This document shows, in pieces, positions 14,007 to 22,337 of a stretch of DNA of 25,680 nucleotides (its first letter is position 1; each line of letters starts with the position of its first letter). Source of the DNA: Thermodesulfobacteriota bacterium (lineage in GTDB: Bacteria > Desulfobacterota > DSM-4660 > Desulfatiglandales > Desulfatiglandaceae); assembly GCA_028278625.1 (NCBI GenBank), contig JANQDY010000090.1:1-25680 (forward strand). Reading direction: 5' to 3'. Position numbers and translations under genes: made by a program. Under the pieces are notes generated by a model, which was not told the origin of the DNA, did no database searches, and saw nothing but the letters and a program-made list of their open reading frames with translations.

Positions 14007-16440
14007 GGTTTGCCTCCCTGGTTTCTTTTTTCAGGCGGCACAGCAGGTGTTTGATGGGGGCGCCCAGTCCGTCTTTTCCCTGTTGGTGCATGGGGATCAG
14101 CATGTTGATGTTGGAATCGAAAGTGCCGAAGAGAGGATCATCCTTTTTTTCCGGAAACCACCATCCATGGGCGGCCATTACCATCCAGGGCGGCACGATT
14201 TTGGTGACTTTGGCCCTGAAGCGCGCTTTCCCCATCCAGTTCTCAATCAGGACCCATTCCCCATTGCTGATGTGATATTTGCTGGCCGTATCCGGGTGGA
14301 TTTCCACCACCGGATCAGGATCCAGGGTTCTCAGCCATGGGATGTTCCGGTGCTCCGCGTGAAAGAAAGCGGGTGAGCGCCTTCCGGTACTCAGAATCAA
14401 AGGATACGCTTTGAAAAGATCCGGCCTTGAAACCGGTGTGAACGGGGGTTCCCTGAAATAGGGGAGCGGCTCCAGATTCCATTCTTCCCGCAGGGTGGAA
14501 TAGAGTTCAAAGCGGCCCGAGGGCGTGGCAAAACCGGGTTTACGGTCGGAGCGCAGCAACCCTTTTTCATGTCGGAAATAGGGCCTTGAGGCGTGGTTTT
14601 CCGGTGGCAGGGCCCACCCTTTTTCTGCCAGCTGCTCAAAGGTCATTCCCGAGGGTTTCAGAATATCATCAAATAGATCGTGGATTGTTTCCCACTTGAA
14701 GTCCGGGTCAAAGCGTTTCGAAAGCTCAAAATTGATCTCAACATCGGAACGGCAGCCCTTGGGGGTCACCGCCCTGTTAATGGTCTGAAGCGGCACCCAC
14801 CAGGATCGCACCCCTTCCTTCTCGAGAAAGGTGGCGGCAGGCAAAACAATGTCCGCATACCGCAGGGAGGCGTTCATGAACAAATCGACCCCCACAATGA
14901 ATTCCAGCTTCTGAAGGGCCTTCTGCCAGAGTTTTGGGTCCAGCCCGATCCCGGAGAGGGGGTTGCAGGTCTGTATCCAGAGCCCTTTGACCGGATACGG
15001 TCTTTGGCTCTCAATCTGCTCCAAGACTTTGTCGGTCTGACACCGCCAGATGAACTTGTTGAAGGGACCGTAATCTTCCCTGCCGATGCGTGGCTTGTCC
15101 TGATCCTGGTGTTTCAATTTGATCACCCCTTCGGCGCCCGGCAGGGCATAGGCGACGGCGTTAAAGGCCGCCCGGGTGAAGACATTCCCTCCGGGCACGT
15201 CCAGATTGCCGGTGAGGGCCCAGAGGGCTGCGATGGCATGACACAGGGGGGTGATTTCGGGCGTCATATCAATGGGGACGCCCCAGTGAATGGCAGCCGG
15301 TTTGGCGGCGGCATAGAGCCTGGCGGCCTTTTGGATCAGCTCTGCCGGAACAAAGGTGATTTCTTCCACCTTTCCCGGGGTATAATGGGCGCAGGTTTCC
15401 TTGAATCGCTGCCAGACCGTGGTGCAGGAAACCGTGCTTCCGTCCAACAGGGGGATGTCAAAATTCCCGGACAAGGCGGGTGATGCCGCCTGGCGTTCAT
15501 ATTCCTGTTTTGCGGTGTTCCAGATATCAATACGGTCCGATGCGGGATCAAACACAACAAAATTCTCCACTGATCCGTTAGGGACAACCTCCGATTCCCT
15601 CAAAAGATGGCCGGTGTCATGTCTGATCAGCCTGGGGGCATCGGTCCATTTTTTAAGAAAAACGGCATCATATAGGTTTTCCTTGATAATTATGTTTAAG
15701 AACCCCAGGGCCAGGGCCGCATCGGTGCCTGGCCTGATACGCAGCCAGTGTTTTGCCCGCGATGCGAAAAAGGAAAGCCTGGGGTCAATGGAAATGATCT
15801 TGGTCCCCTTTTTCATGAGATCGATAATCCAGTGGCCGAAGAGATTGTCCGGGCATGTGGCTGAAATGTTGTATCCCCAGACGATCATGCATTCCGGTAC
15901 CTGGTATTCAGGATTTTCGAACCGGCCCGGCAGCCACTGGGCCGCATCAAATACGCAAAAGTCACCCTGAACAGTGTCCAGAGCTGCGATTCTCGGGCTG
16001 TAGCAGGCATTGCCACTCAGGGCGAACATGACATTGGGGCTGCCGAAAGCATAGGCCAGCATGCAGATCCACGGTCCGATGTCCCGCCCGGTCCCCATGG
16101 AAAAGATCATGCTTTCGGGACCGAAGTCGTCCCTGATTCCCTTCATTCGCCTTTCAATGGTATCGAAGGCCTCTTCCCATGAGATTTCCCGAAAGTCATC
16201 GCCGCCCCTTTTGCCGACCCGTTTGAGCGGGCTTGTGAGCCGGTCCGGATGATCCATGTACTGGGTCATGGCAAGGGCCCTGGCGCAAAGGCGGCCCTGA
16301 TTCCAGGGATGGTCCGGATCTCCTTCGATTTTGACCAGCTTGTTGTCCCGAATATGGGCCAGCACCCCGCATCCGCCGTGGCATCCGGGCCCGGCCGACC
16401 AGGTTGTGGTCTTGACGATCAATGTCTTTTCTTTTTCCAT
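13999..16440 (-). CDS. Molybdopterin oxidoreductase large subunit (DMSO reductase superfamily), cytoplasmic
   Basis: An 813-residue Mo/W-bis-MGD enzyme. The N-terminal cluster motif gives Cys20 and Cys24 (PGCHGGCGV) and Cys52 (GRLCARA). The first Cys of the usual C-x2-C-x3-C-x27-C set is Gly17, so the Fe-S site is incomplete or altered. Cys146 in SGNACYSPR is the likely Mo/W ligand. Later cofactor-binding segments include VWGYNISATCPDN, IISIDPRLSFFASRA, WIQTCNPLSG, LPAATFLEKEGVRSWW, LILSTGRRSPAFFHAEHRN and VMAAHGWWFPEKK. No twin-arginine signal is present, unlike periplasmic respiratory reductases. Together with a small Fe-S subunit this resembles cytoplasmic catabolic enzymes such as pyrogallol transhydroxylase more than reductases, but the substrate is not identifiable. 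It has its own promoter (16490-16518) and an AAGGAA site. Confidence 0.92.
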   Translation of the reverse strand: MEKEKTLIVKTTTWSAGPGCHGGCGVLAHIRDNKLVKIEGDPDHPWNQGRLCARALAMTQYMDHPDRLTSPLKRVGKRGGDDFREISWEEAFDTIERRMKGIRDDFGPESMIFSMGTGRDIGPWICMLAYAFGSPNVMFALSGNACYSPRIAALDTVQGDFCVFDAAQWLPGRFENPEYQVPECMIVWGYNISATCPDNLFGHWIIDLMKKGTKIISIDPRLSFFASRAKHWLRIRPGTDAALALGFLNIIIKENLYDAVFLKKWTDAPRLIRHDTGHLLRESEVVPNGSVENFVVFDPASDRIDIWNTAKQEYERQAASPALSGNFDIPLLDGSTVSCTTVWQRFKETCAHYTPGKVEEITFVPAELIQKAARLYAAAKPAAIHWGVPIDMTPEITPLCHAIAALWALTGNLDVPGGNVFTRAAFNAVAYALPGAEGVIKLKHQDQDKPRIGREDYGPFNKFIWRCQTDKVLEQIESQRPYPVKGLWIQTCNPLSGIGLDPKLWQKALQKLEFIVGVDLFMNASLRYADIVLPAATFLEKEGVRSWWVPLQTINRAVTPKGCRSDVEINFELSKRFDPDFKWETIHDLFDDILKPSGMTFEQLAEKGWALPPENHASRPYFRHEKGLLRSDRKPGFATPSGRFELYSTLREEWNLEPLPYFREPPFTPVSRPDLFKAYPLILSTGRRSPAFFHAEHRNIPWLRTLDPDPVVEIHPDTASKYHISNGEWVLIENWMGKARFRAKVTKIVPPWMVMAAHGWWFPEKKDDPLFGTFDSNINMLIPMHQQGKDGLGAPIKHLLCRLKKETREANHA

Positions 16441-16489
16441 GATTTTCCGGTTCCTTCTCTAAAACTGAATCTGCGGCTAAACAAGCAAT

Positions 16490-16518
16490 AGCATACTCTT
16501 TCTTGCGGTGCATGGCAA
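16490..16518 (-). promoter_or_regulatory. Sigma70-type promoter of the molybdopterin enzyme operon
   Basis: On the minus strand TTGCCA (16518-16513) and TATGCT (16495-16490) are 17 bases apart. Transcription would begin near 16483, leaving a leader of about 43 bases before the ATG at 16440. Confidence 0.55.
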
Positions 16519-16645
16519 TTTCAAGCACCGGGTCTTTTTGGATCCAAGAAGTCCGGATCAAGCTGGTTTAAAAAAAGAGACGATGATCATCAGCGCCGGA
16601 AGCGCTTTTGATGAATGGTTTTCATAGGAAAAACGTATAGCTTGC

Positions 16646-16674
16646 TTGATCTCTTACATGGGTTAAGTTATGAT
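16646..16674 (+). promoter_or_regulatory. Sigma70-type promoter of the binding-protein/kinase operon
   Basis: TTGATC (16646-16651) and TATGAT (16669-16674) are separated by 17 bases. A transcript would start near 16681, some 53 bases before the first gene. The region between the divergent operons (16441-16733) holds no other recognised feature. Confidence 0.55.
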
Positions 16675-16733
16675 GAATGTGGTAAGTAAACCGTTAAGTG
16701 AGAGTGATGCCCGGGGTAAATTGAAGGGGCAAA

Positions 16734-18497
16734 TTGAAAAAATGGCAACAAAATGACCCAATGGTACGCCTTATACTGAAAAATCTTCTTCTGATGGCGA
16801 TGTTGCTGCCCTCGGTCCTCATGGCGGGGGAACCGGATTCTTATGAGCGAGCCATTGAAAAATACGCGCGGGCCTTTGAGCCCAGCACCTTGTCGCAAGA
16901 AGAACGTGCCGCCGAATTGAAATGGTTCCACGAGGTATCCGGTCCTTTGCGTGGCATTAAGATCAGGTCAGTGGCCGAGACTTTCGCCCCCCACTTCTGG
17001 GAAAGAGATGTTCTTGCCAAGGCTTTTTTTGAGATCACGGGCATTTACGTGGATCACGAAACGGTCCACGAAGGCCTTGTGATCCAGCGGATCACCGAGC
17101 AGATGATGACCGGCCGGGTCCTCTACCACGCCTATGTGAACGATGCGGACATGATCGGCACCCACCTTCGGCTGAACAGGGTTGTGGATCTCGGGGAATA
17201 CATGAACGGTGAGGGCAAACCGTACACAAACCCGCGTCTGTGCCTTGATGATTTCCTGAATCTGGAAGTGGGACAAGACTATGAAGGGAATCAGCTGCAA
17301 CTCCCGGACCAGCAGTTCCCCAACATGTACTGGTTTCGCTACGACTGGTTTACGGATTCCAAGACCAAGGCGGATTTCAAATCCGCCTACGGGTATGAAC
17401 TCGGAGTGCCTGTCAATTGGGCGGCTTATGAGGATATTGCCGAGTTTTTCACCGGAAGGCGGATGAAAAATCCGGATGGCTCGGAAGTCTCCGCATACGG
17501 GCATCTTGATTATGGCATCGCGGCACCGGATTTGGGTTGGCGCTTTACGGATGCCTGGCTCTCCATTGCGGGCGCCGGTGACAAGGGTTTGCCCAACGGC
17601 CAACCGGTGGACGAGTGGGGCATTCGGGTGAAAAACAAGATTCCGGTCGGCTCCATGGTGCAACGAGGCGGCGCCCTGGACAGTCCGGCGGCGGTGCATG
17701 CCCTGACCAAGTACCTCGAATGGCTCAATAATTACTCTCCCCCTGAATCAAGAAACTGGACCACCTATGAAACCGATCCCCAGGCCGCACGGGGTGATAT
17801 TGCCCAGATGATATTCATGTATACGGTCTTCCTGGCGGATGAACGGTTTCATCGGCCTGGCAGCCCGGTGGTGGGGAAAGACGGAAAGCCGGTTTGGCGG
17901 GTGGCGCCAACGCCCCATGGCCGCTACTGGGAGGCGGGGATGAAAGTCGGCTATCAGGATGCCGGGAGTTGGACCATCCCCTGGAATGTCCGAGGCAAGT
18001 ATCGTGCCGCGGCCTGGTTGTGGGCCCAGTTTTGCATATCAAAAACCGTTAGTGTAAAGAAGTTTCTGGAGAGCGGCACCCCGGTGCGCCGATCGACGGT
18101 TTCTCATCCCCATGTTCTGAAGAATGCGTTTCGGTGGGGCGGATTGGTGGAGTTTTATAATTCAGACGAAAGAAAGAAATGGACCGATACCGGTCCCAAT
18201 GTACCCCATTATCCCGCCCTTTCAGGGATCTGGTGGTCCTTCCTGGCCCGTGCCGTGGCGGGTGAATTGACCCCGCAGGAGACCATGACCGGCCTTGCCA
18301 GGGCCCAGGATGACGCCATGGGCCGGTTGAAACTTGAAAGATATGCGCCGAAACTGAATCCTCTGAAGAGCAGGGCCTACTGGTTGAACCGAAAGGGCGC
18401 CCCGAAACCCGAAAGAGGTCCCCAAAGCCCGAAAACCATTCCCTATGATGTGATGATCCGGCAGTGGAAAGAACCATCGACCGGAGGAAAGGAATGA
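16734..18497 (+). CDS. Periplasmic glycerol-type substrate-binding protein, GlpV-like
   Basis: A secreted solute-binding protein of 587 residues. The signal peptide (about 1-31) ends at LPSVLMA before GEPDSYERA. The mature protein matches, from memory, the Rhizobium GlpV family of glycerol ABC-importer binding proteins along its whole length, including LPDQQFPNMYWFRYDWF, YGYELGVPVNWAAYEDIAEF, LGWRFTDAWLSIAGAGDKG, PVDEWGIRV and YQDAGSWT; its length is close to that of GlpV. No permease or ATPase gene is nearby. It is the first of three tightly packed genes ending in a sensor kinase, so it probably serves sensing rather than uptake. The TTG start is chosen because GAAGGGG lies 5 bases upstream; ATG at 16761 would also leave a usable signal peptide. 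The ligand is presumed to be glycerol or a similar polyol, unproven. Confidence 0.9.
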   Translation: MKKWQQNDPMVRLILKNLLLMAMLLPSVLMAGEPDSYERAIEKYARAFEPSTLSQEERAAELKWFHEVSGPLRGIKIRSVAETFAPHFWERDVLAKAFFEITGIYVDHETVHEGLVIQRITEQMMTGRVLYHAYVNDADMIGTHLRLNRVVDLGEYMNGEGKPYTNPRLCLDDFLNLEVGQDYEGNQLQLPDQQFPNMYWFRYDWFTDSKTKADFKSAYGYELGVPVNWAAYEDIAEFFTGRRMKNPDGSEVSAYGHLDYGIAAPDLGWRFTDAWLSIAGAGDKGLPNGQPVDEWGIRVKNKIPVGSMVQRGGALDSPAAVHALTKYLEWLNNYSPPESRNWTTYETDPQAARGDIAQMIFMYTVFLADERFHRPGSPVVGKDGKPVWRVAPTPHGRYWEAGMKVGYQDAGSWTIPWNVRGKYRAAAWLWAQFCISKTVSVKKFLESGTPVRRSTVSHPHVLKNAFRWGGLVEFYNSDERKKWTDTGPNVPHYPALSGIWWSFLARAVAGELTPQETMTGLARAQDDAMGRLKLERYAPKLNPLKSRAYWLNRKGAPKPERGPQSPKTIPYDVMIRQWKEPSTGGKE

Positions 18498-19267
18498 AAG
18501 GGAGCACTTTCATGAAATCGGTACTCCTTTTCCTTCTTCTCTATTTCCTGTCAGATGCGGCAATGGCCCAAAATCTTACAATGGGTTGTTCCGATCGCAA
18601 TTGGTACCCGTTTCTCTACACGCGGGATCAACAGGTGGGCGGCATTCTCTACGATATCACAAGAAAAGCCTTTGACAGTCTCGGAATCACCCCGAAGATC
18701 GAGTCCTTGCCTTTCAGGCGCGCCATTGCCTATGCCCGCAAAGGTAAGGTGGACTGCGTGATTGCCGTCCCCTTTGACCCTGTTCTGGCCAGGGACCTCG
18801 ATTATCCGCCGGGAGCTGAAAATGATATGGAATCTCCGTGGCGGATAATGCAGGTGGACTACGTGGTCGTGAGCGCCGCCGGAAACAACTACCTGTTTGA
18901 AGGAAATCTGAAGACGCTTCCCGTTCCCATAAGGCTTTTGTCGGATGCCCCGGTCATAGATGATTTGAACAAGAAAGGGATAGGTTTTCAGGAAGTGAGA
19001 GAGGATGAGCAGAATTTCCTTAAGCTGATACGTGACCGCGCAGGCGTTGTGATTACCACAAGCGTGGTAGCGGAAGCCATGAACCTGGATCCGCGCTTCA
19101 GGGGAAAGCTTGAGATTCACGGGATACCGGTGGCCTCCCGGGCATACTATCTTGCGTTTTCAAAGAGAAGCCACCTCTCCATGGGGCAAAAAGAGAAGGT
19201 TTGGAAGGAAATCATTCGATGGAGGGATGATTACATTTTTATGCTGCAGGTGTTCTCCCGATACTGA
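18494..19267 (+). CDS. Family-3 periplasmic solute-binding protein (SBP_bac_3-like)
   Basis: A protein of 257 residues with a signal peptide (MKSVLLFLLLYFLSDAAMA, cleaved before QNLTMGCSD). The mature part follows the type II binding fold of family-3 proteins: the opening strand LTMGCSDRNWYPFLY, then GGILYDITRKAFDSLGI, PFRRAIAYARKGKVDCVIAV, and the second lobe ending in YYLAFSKRSHLSMGQKEKV. Such domains bind amino acids or related small molecules. The ATG overlaps the stop of the GlpV-like gene (ATGA) and is preceded by GGAGG at 6 bases, so translation is coupled. A longer frame from 18464 lacks such a site. The next gene is a membrane hybrid kinase after about 40 bases. A role presenting a ligand to that kinase is inferred; the ligand is unknown. 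Confidence 0.88.
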   Translation: MKGSTFMKSVLLFLLLYFLSDAAMAQNLTMGCSDRNWYPFLYTRDQQVGGILYDITRKAFDSLGITPKIESLPFRRAIAYARKGKVDCVIAVPFDPVLARDLDYPPGAENDMESPWRIMQVDYVVVSAAGNNYLFEGNLKTLPVPIRLLSDAPVIDDLNKKGIGFQEVREDEQNFLKLIRDRAGVVITTSVVAEAMNLDPRFRGKLEIHGIPVASRAYYLAFSKRSHLSMGQKEKVWKEIIRWRDDYIFMLQVFSRY

Positions 19268-19309
19268 TCCCAAAAATAAGGCGGATGGTTTGCGCCTGAA
19301 TGAGAAGCC

Positions 19310-21568
19310 GTGAAGATGAAGCTGCTCGAGTTTTTCAATCAAAGCATACTGGCCAAATTGAGCCTCATTGTCGTGTTAACGACCACGGTAACACTGGGCC
19401 TGCTCGGCTTCTGGGAATACAATTCAGCCCGTGGAAACATGGAAAGGGGGCTTCAAGCAGAAGCAGAAATGCTGGCGGATCGACTGGCGCTCAGCTTCGT
19501 CAAAATCGTTTGGGACTATGACCGGAAACTGGCTGAAAACGTCATTCGTTCGGAAATGAGGAAACCGTCGGTTGAGGGCATTCTTGTCCGGGAAAAAGGG
19601 GAGCCGGGAATACTCTACAGCGGCTGGAAATCAGAGAAGGGAGACATTATCACCACCGGTATCCCGTCGGATAAAGGCCGTTATGTGGAGGCCGAACACC
19701 CGATTATCCGGCATAGCACACCCATCGGCACCGTGCGGGTCTTTTTAACCCGCCGTTATTTGCAGGAGTCCCTAAGCGGGGCCATGAGGACGTTTCTGAT
19801 ACGGGTGCTGTTGCTTGATCTCGTGATGGTGGTTCTGTTGGTGGTGCTCATTCGTCAGCACCTGACCCGGCCGCTCTGGGGCCTTCGCAATGCCATGGCC
19901 AAAATGAAGGGTGGCCGACTGGACCAAGCGGTGGATATCACCTCCTCCGATGAGATCGGTCAGATTGCAGGTGCGTTCAATACCATGGCAAGGGAGCTGG
20001 GCAAGCGGGAAGCGGACCTGTTGGAGAGTGAGGAGCGGTACCGGATCCTGGTAGAGAACGCCAACGACGGCGTGGTCATGGTGCAGGACCAACGCATACT
20101 GTTCTGCAATCAGCGGATGGCCGAAATTTTAGGATATGAAGGGCCCGAGGAGATTGAAGGCCGTTCGATGATTGGGTTGATTCATGAAGAGGACCGGGAA
20201 CGGGTCCTCAAGAACTACCGGCTGCGGCAACAGGGCGCGGATATTCCAAGCAGTTACGAGGTCCGCGGGGTTCGAAAGGATGGTCTGACGGTTTTTCTCG
20301 ATCTGTCCGTGGCAACGACCATGCTCAAGGGAAAAATGATCTCCATCGCTTTTCTAAAAGACATCACCGGGCGAAGAAGGCTTGAAAGGATGCTGCAGCA
20401 GTCTCAGAAAATGGAGGCCATCGGCACGCTGGCCGGCGGCATTGCCCACGATTTCAATAATATTCTGGGTGTCATCATCGGATGCACGGAACTGGCCATT
20501 ATGAAGAATCCTGATGACAGTCCCTCCGGAAGACACTTGCAGCAGGTTCTGGATGCGAGCCAACGCGCAGCGGACCTTGTGCAGCAGATCCTGGCTTTCA
20601 GCCGGCAGCAGGAGATGGACAGAAAACCCTTGCGGGTGAGTCTCATCATAAAGGAGGTTGCCAAGATGCTGCGGTCAACCCTGCCGGCATTTATCGATAT
20701 ACAGGTAAACATCGATTCGGATTCGGGAATGATATTGGCTGACCCGGTACAGGTCCATCAGATTGTCATGAACCTGAGTACCAATGCGGCCCATGCCATG
20801 AAGGAGAGCGGTGGCGTGCTGAAACTCGGGCTCTCGAACGTGGAAATCAGCGATGCCGAATTTCAGCAACCTGACCTGCGCCCTGGCCCCTACCTCAAAT
20901 TGACCGTTTTTGACACTGGCCATGGCATGGAAAAGGCGGTGCTGGAGCGGATTTTCGACCCTTATTTCACAACCAAAAGGCAGGACGAAGGAACCGGGCT
21001 CGGACTGGCTGTGGTGATGGGTATTGTAAGAGACTGTCAAGGTGCCATTACTGTCGAGAGTGAACCGGGGGAAGGCGCCTGTTTCGAAGTTTTGCTTCCC
21101 AGGGTCAACGCATCCGTTGAAAAGGATCAGCATCCAACACAAGCCGAGGCATTGCCCCGGGGAACCGAGCGCATCCTGTTGATAGATGATGAAGTAGGGC
21201 TGGGAACCATTGCTGAAAATATGTTACGGCGTCTCGGATACAGGGTTCAAACGGAAACGGACAGCCTGGAAGCACTCAGGCATTTCATGGAAGATCCCCA
21301 TAGATTCGATCTGGTGATCTCGGATGTGAGCATGCCGAGGATGACCGGCGACGTTTTGAGCCGGGAATTCCTGGAAATCCGCCCGGATATTCCCATCATT
21401 CTTTGCACCGGTTTCAGCGAACGGCTCAACAGTGAGCAAGCCAGAGCCATAGGCGTCCGGGAGTTTCTCCTAAAACCGCTAAAAATGGAGGTTCTCGCGG
21501 GTAAGATCCGCCAAGTGCTGGATGGCCGGGCCGGCCCTCCATCGGGCAATTCGCATCTCTCCCATTGA
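19310..21568 (+). CDS. Membrane-bound hybrid histidine kinase (HAMP-PAS-HisKA-HATPase-REC)
   Basis: A sensor kinase of 752 residues. Membrane helices lie at about 14-34 and 161-182 and flank a small periplasmic domain (about 36-160). HAMP follows (about 183-235), then PAS (about 240-358). The phosphotransfer helix has His380 ([12 protein letters not shown]), the ATPase domain has NLSTNAAHAM, FDTGHGME and GTGLGLAVVMGI, and the C-terminal receiver has ILLIDDEVG, LVISDVSMPRM and LLKPL. It is the last gene of a unit encoding two periplasmic binding proteins, so its small outer domain may dock one or both of them. The start is GTG at 19310 with an ATG two codons later; ribosome sites for both are weak. 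The domain call is secure; the partner relation is inferred from gene order. Confidence 0.95.
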   Translation: MKMKLLEFFNQSILAKLSLIVVLTTTVTLGLLGFWEYNSARGNMERGLQAEAEMLADRLALSFVKIVWDYDRKLAENVIRSEMRKPSVEGILVREKGEPGILYSGWKSEKGDIITTGIPSDKGRYVEAEHPIIRHSTPIGTVRVFLTRRYLQESLSGAMRTFLIRVLLLDLVMVVLLVVLIRQHLTRPLWGLRNAMAKMKGGRLDQAVDITSSDEIGQIAGAFNTMARELGKREADLLESEERYRILVENANDGVVMVQDQRILFCNQRMAEILGYEGPEEIEGRSMIGLIHEEDRERVLKNYRLRQQGADIPSSYEVRGVRKDGLTVFLDLSVATTMLKGKMISIAFLKDITGRRRLERMLQQSQKMEAIGTLAGGIAHDFNNILGVIIGCTELAIMKNPDDSPSGRHLQQVLDASQRAADLVQQILAFSRQQEMDRKPLRVSLIIKEVAKMLRSTLPAFIDIQVNIDSDSGMILADPVQVHQIVMNLSTNAAHAMKESGGVLKLGLSNVEISDAEFQQPDLRPGPYLKLTVFDTGHGMEKAVLERIFDPYFTTKRQDEGTGLGLAVVMGIVRDCQGAITVESEPGEGACFEVLLPRVNASVEKDQHPTQAEALPRGTERILLIDDEVGLGTIAENMLRRLGYRVQTETDSLEALRHFMEDPHRFDLVISDVSMPRMTGDVLSREFLEIRPDIPIILCTGFSERLNSEQARAIGVREFLLKPLKMEVLAGKIRQVLDGRAGPPSGNSHLSH

Positions 21569-21584
21569 CACGGCCGTAACCGCG

Positions 21585-22337
21585 CTAGTCATCAAATCCG
21601 AAAAGCGTGCTTTGCATCATGCGGTTAATGTAGCATATCTGTTCCACGGTGAAGTAACCGCCCCGGATGCGGTGGGTCTTTTTACGGTAGATTCTCGCAT
21701 GTTCTTCCGACCGGAAGAAAACACTCTGTTTTCAGAAAGACTCGATGATGCTCGGTTCCTTAAGGGTCCGGACATTGACGTCCGGAATAAAGATGATGGG
21801 CGCAATACCGTTTTGGCCGTGAACGGTTGTTTCGAGGTCGCTGGTGATTTCCATTTCCATGGGTTCCGAGCAGTGGGCGCAGGAGGAGCGAACGGTTACG
21901 GATAGTCTTTTGTTCTGTAATCGCCCTTGCACGAAGGGCGCCGCAAATGCGTCCACCGCTCAGGCCGCAAAGCAGGTGGTTCCGTCGTCAAATGTGAGAT
22001 GGTGCGGCGTCTTTTCCACGGTGACGGGATATGCCCAGGTAACGGCGCCGCTTTTATTGCGGAACAGAAAGGTCATGTGTTGTTCAAGGTCCGCCAGCAT
22101 CTCATTTACGCTGGCCATGTCAAAGTCCAGGGCCCTGGCAATCTCCTTTGCCGGCAAAGGCGTTGACCGTCCCGGCAGGGCGCGTACCGTGAAATGGTGA
22201 ACGCTTCGGTGCCCGGGGGTCATGAAATCCAGGTCCTCCCGAACCCGCCGCCGGTGCTTCTTGATCTGCTTTTCCCACAAAGCGGGCGGCACCTTGAACA
22301 TGAACCGCCAGATGCCATTCAACATATGAGTGTTCAT
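21585..22337 (-). CDS. MerB (organomercurial lyase)-like protein, predicted double selenoprotein (Sec126 and Sec202)
   Basis: One 250-residue frame crosses two in-frame TGA codons (21962-21960 and 21734-21732) and ends at TAG (21587-21585). Residues about 55-115 look like the winged-helix N-domain of alkylmercury lyases (LPAKEIARALDFDMASVNEML, then WAYPVTVEKTPHHLTFDDG). The catalytic core reads CFAA-Sec126-AVDAFAAPFVQGR and SIIESF-Sec202-KQSVFFRSEEHA. From memory, R388 MerB has WCALD (Cys96, Asp99) and SFCCHVHFFAS (Cys159) at these places, so both TGAs replace catalytic cysteines and Asp129 is kept. Cys153-x2-Cys156 lies between them. Each TGA is followed by a SECIS-like hairpin, listed separately. 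The ATG overlaps the thioesterase stop (ATGA) behind a strong GGAGGAGG site. It may cleave carbon-mercury bonds or act on another soft metal or metalloid. A pseudogene is the alternative, but no frameshift or other damage is seen. Confidence 0.85.
21702..21734 (-). promoter_or_regulatory. Predicted bacterial SECIS element for the second UGA (Sec202)
   Basis: After the TGA at 21734-21732 come 12 bases, then TTCTTCC (21719-21713) pairing perfectly with GGAAGAA (21708-21702) around the loop GGTC. The loop starts 20 bases after the UGA. GGUC is the SelB-contacting loop core of the E. coli fdhF SECIS, at almost the same distance, so this is a textbook candidate. Confidence 0.82.
21922..21962 (-). 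promoter_or_regulatory. Predicted bacterial SECIS element for the first UGA (Sec126)
   Basis: After the TGA at 21962-21960 come 19 bases, then CGCCCTT (21940-21934) pairing perfectly with AAGGGCG (21928-21922) around the loop CGTGC. The loop begins 27 bases after the UGA and has G as its second base followed by U. This fits the general bacterial SECIS rules as I recall them (loop about 16-37 bases downstream, G in the first two loop positions). Confidence 0.7.

Noticed and set aside
21585..22337. Reading the MerB-like locus as a pseudogene with nonsense mutations
   Set aside because: Only two interruptions exist, both TGA and both at catalytic Cys positions, each with a hairpin at SECIS distance; the frame is otherwise intact. 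It remains the main alternative until sel genes are found.
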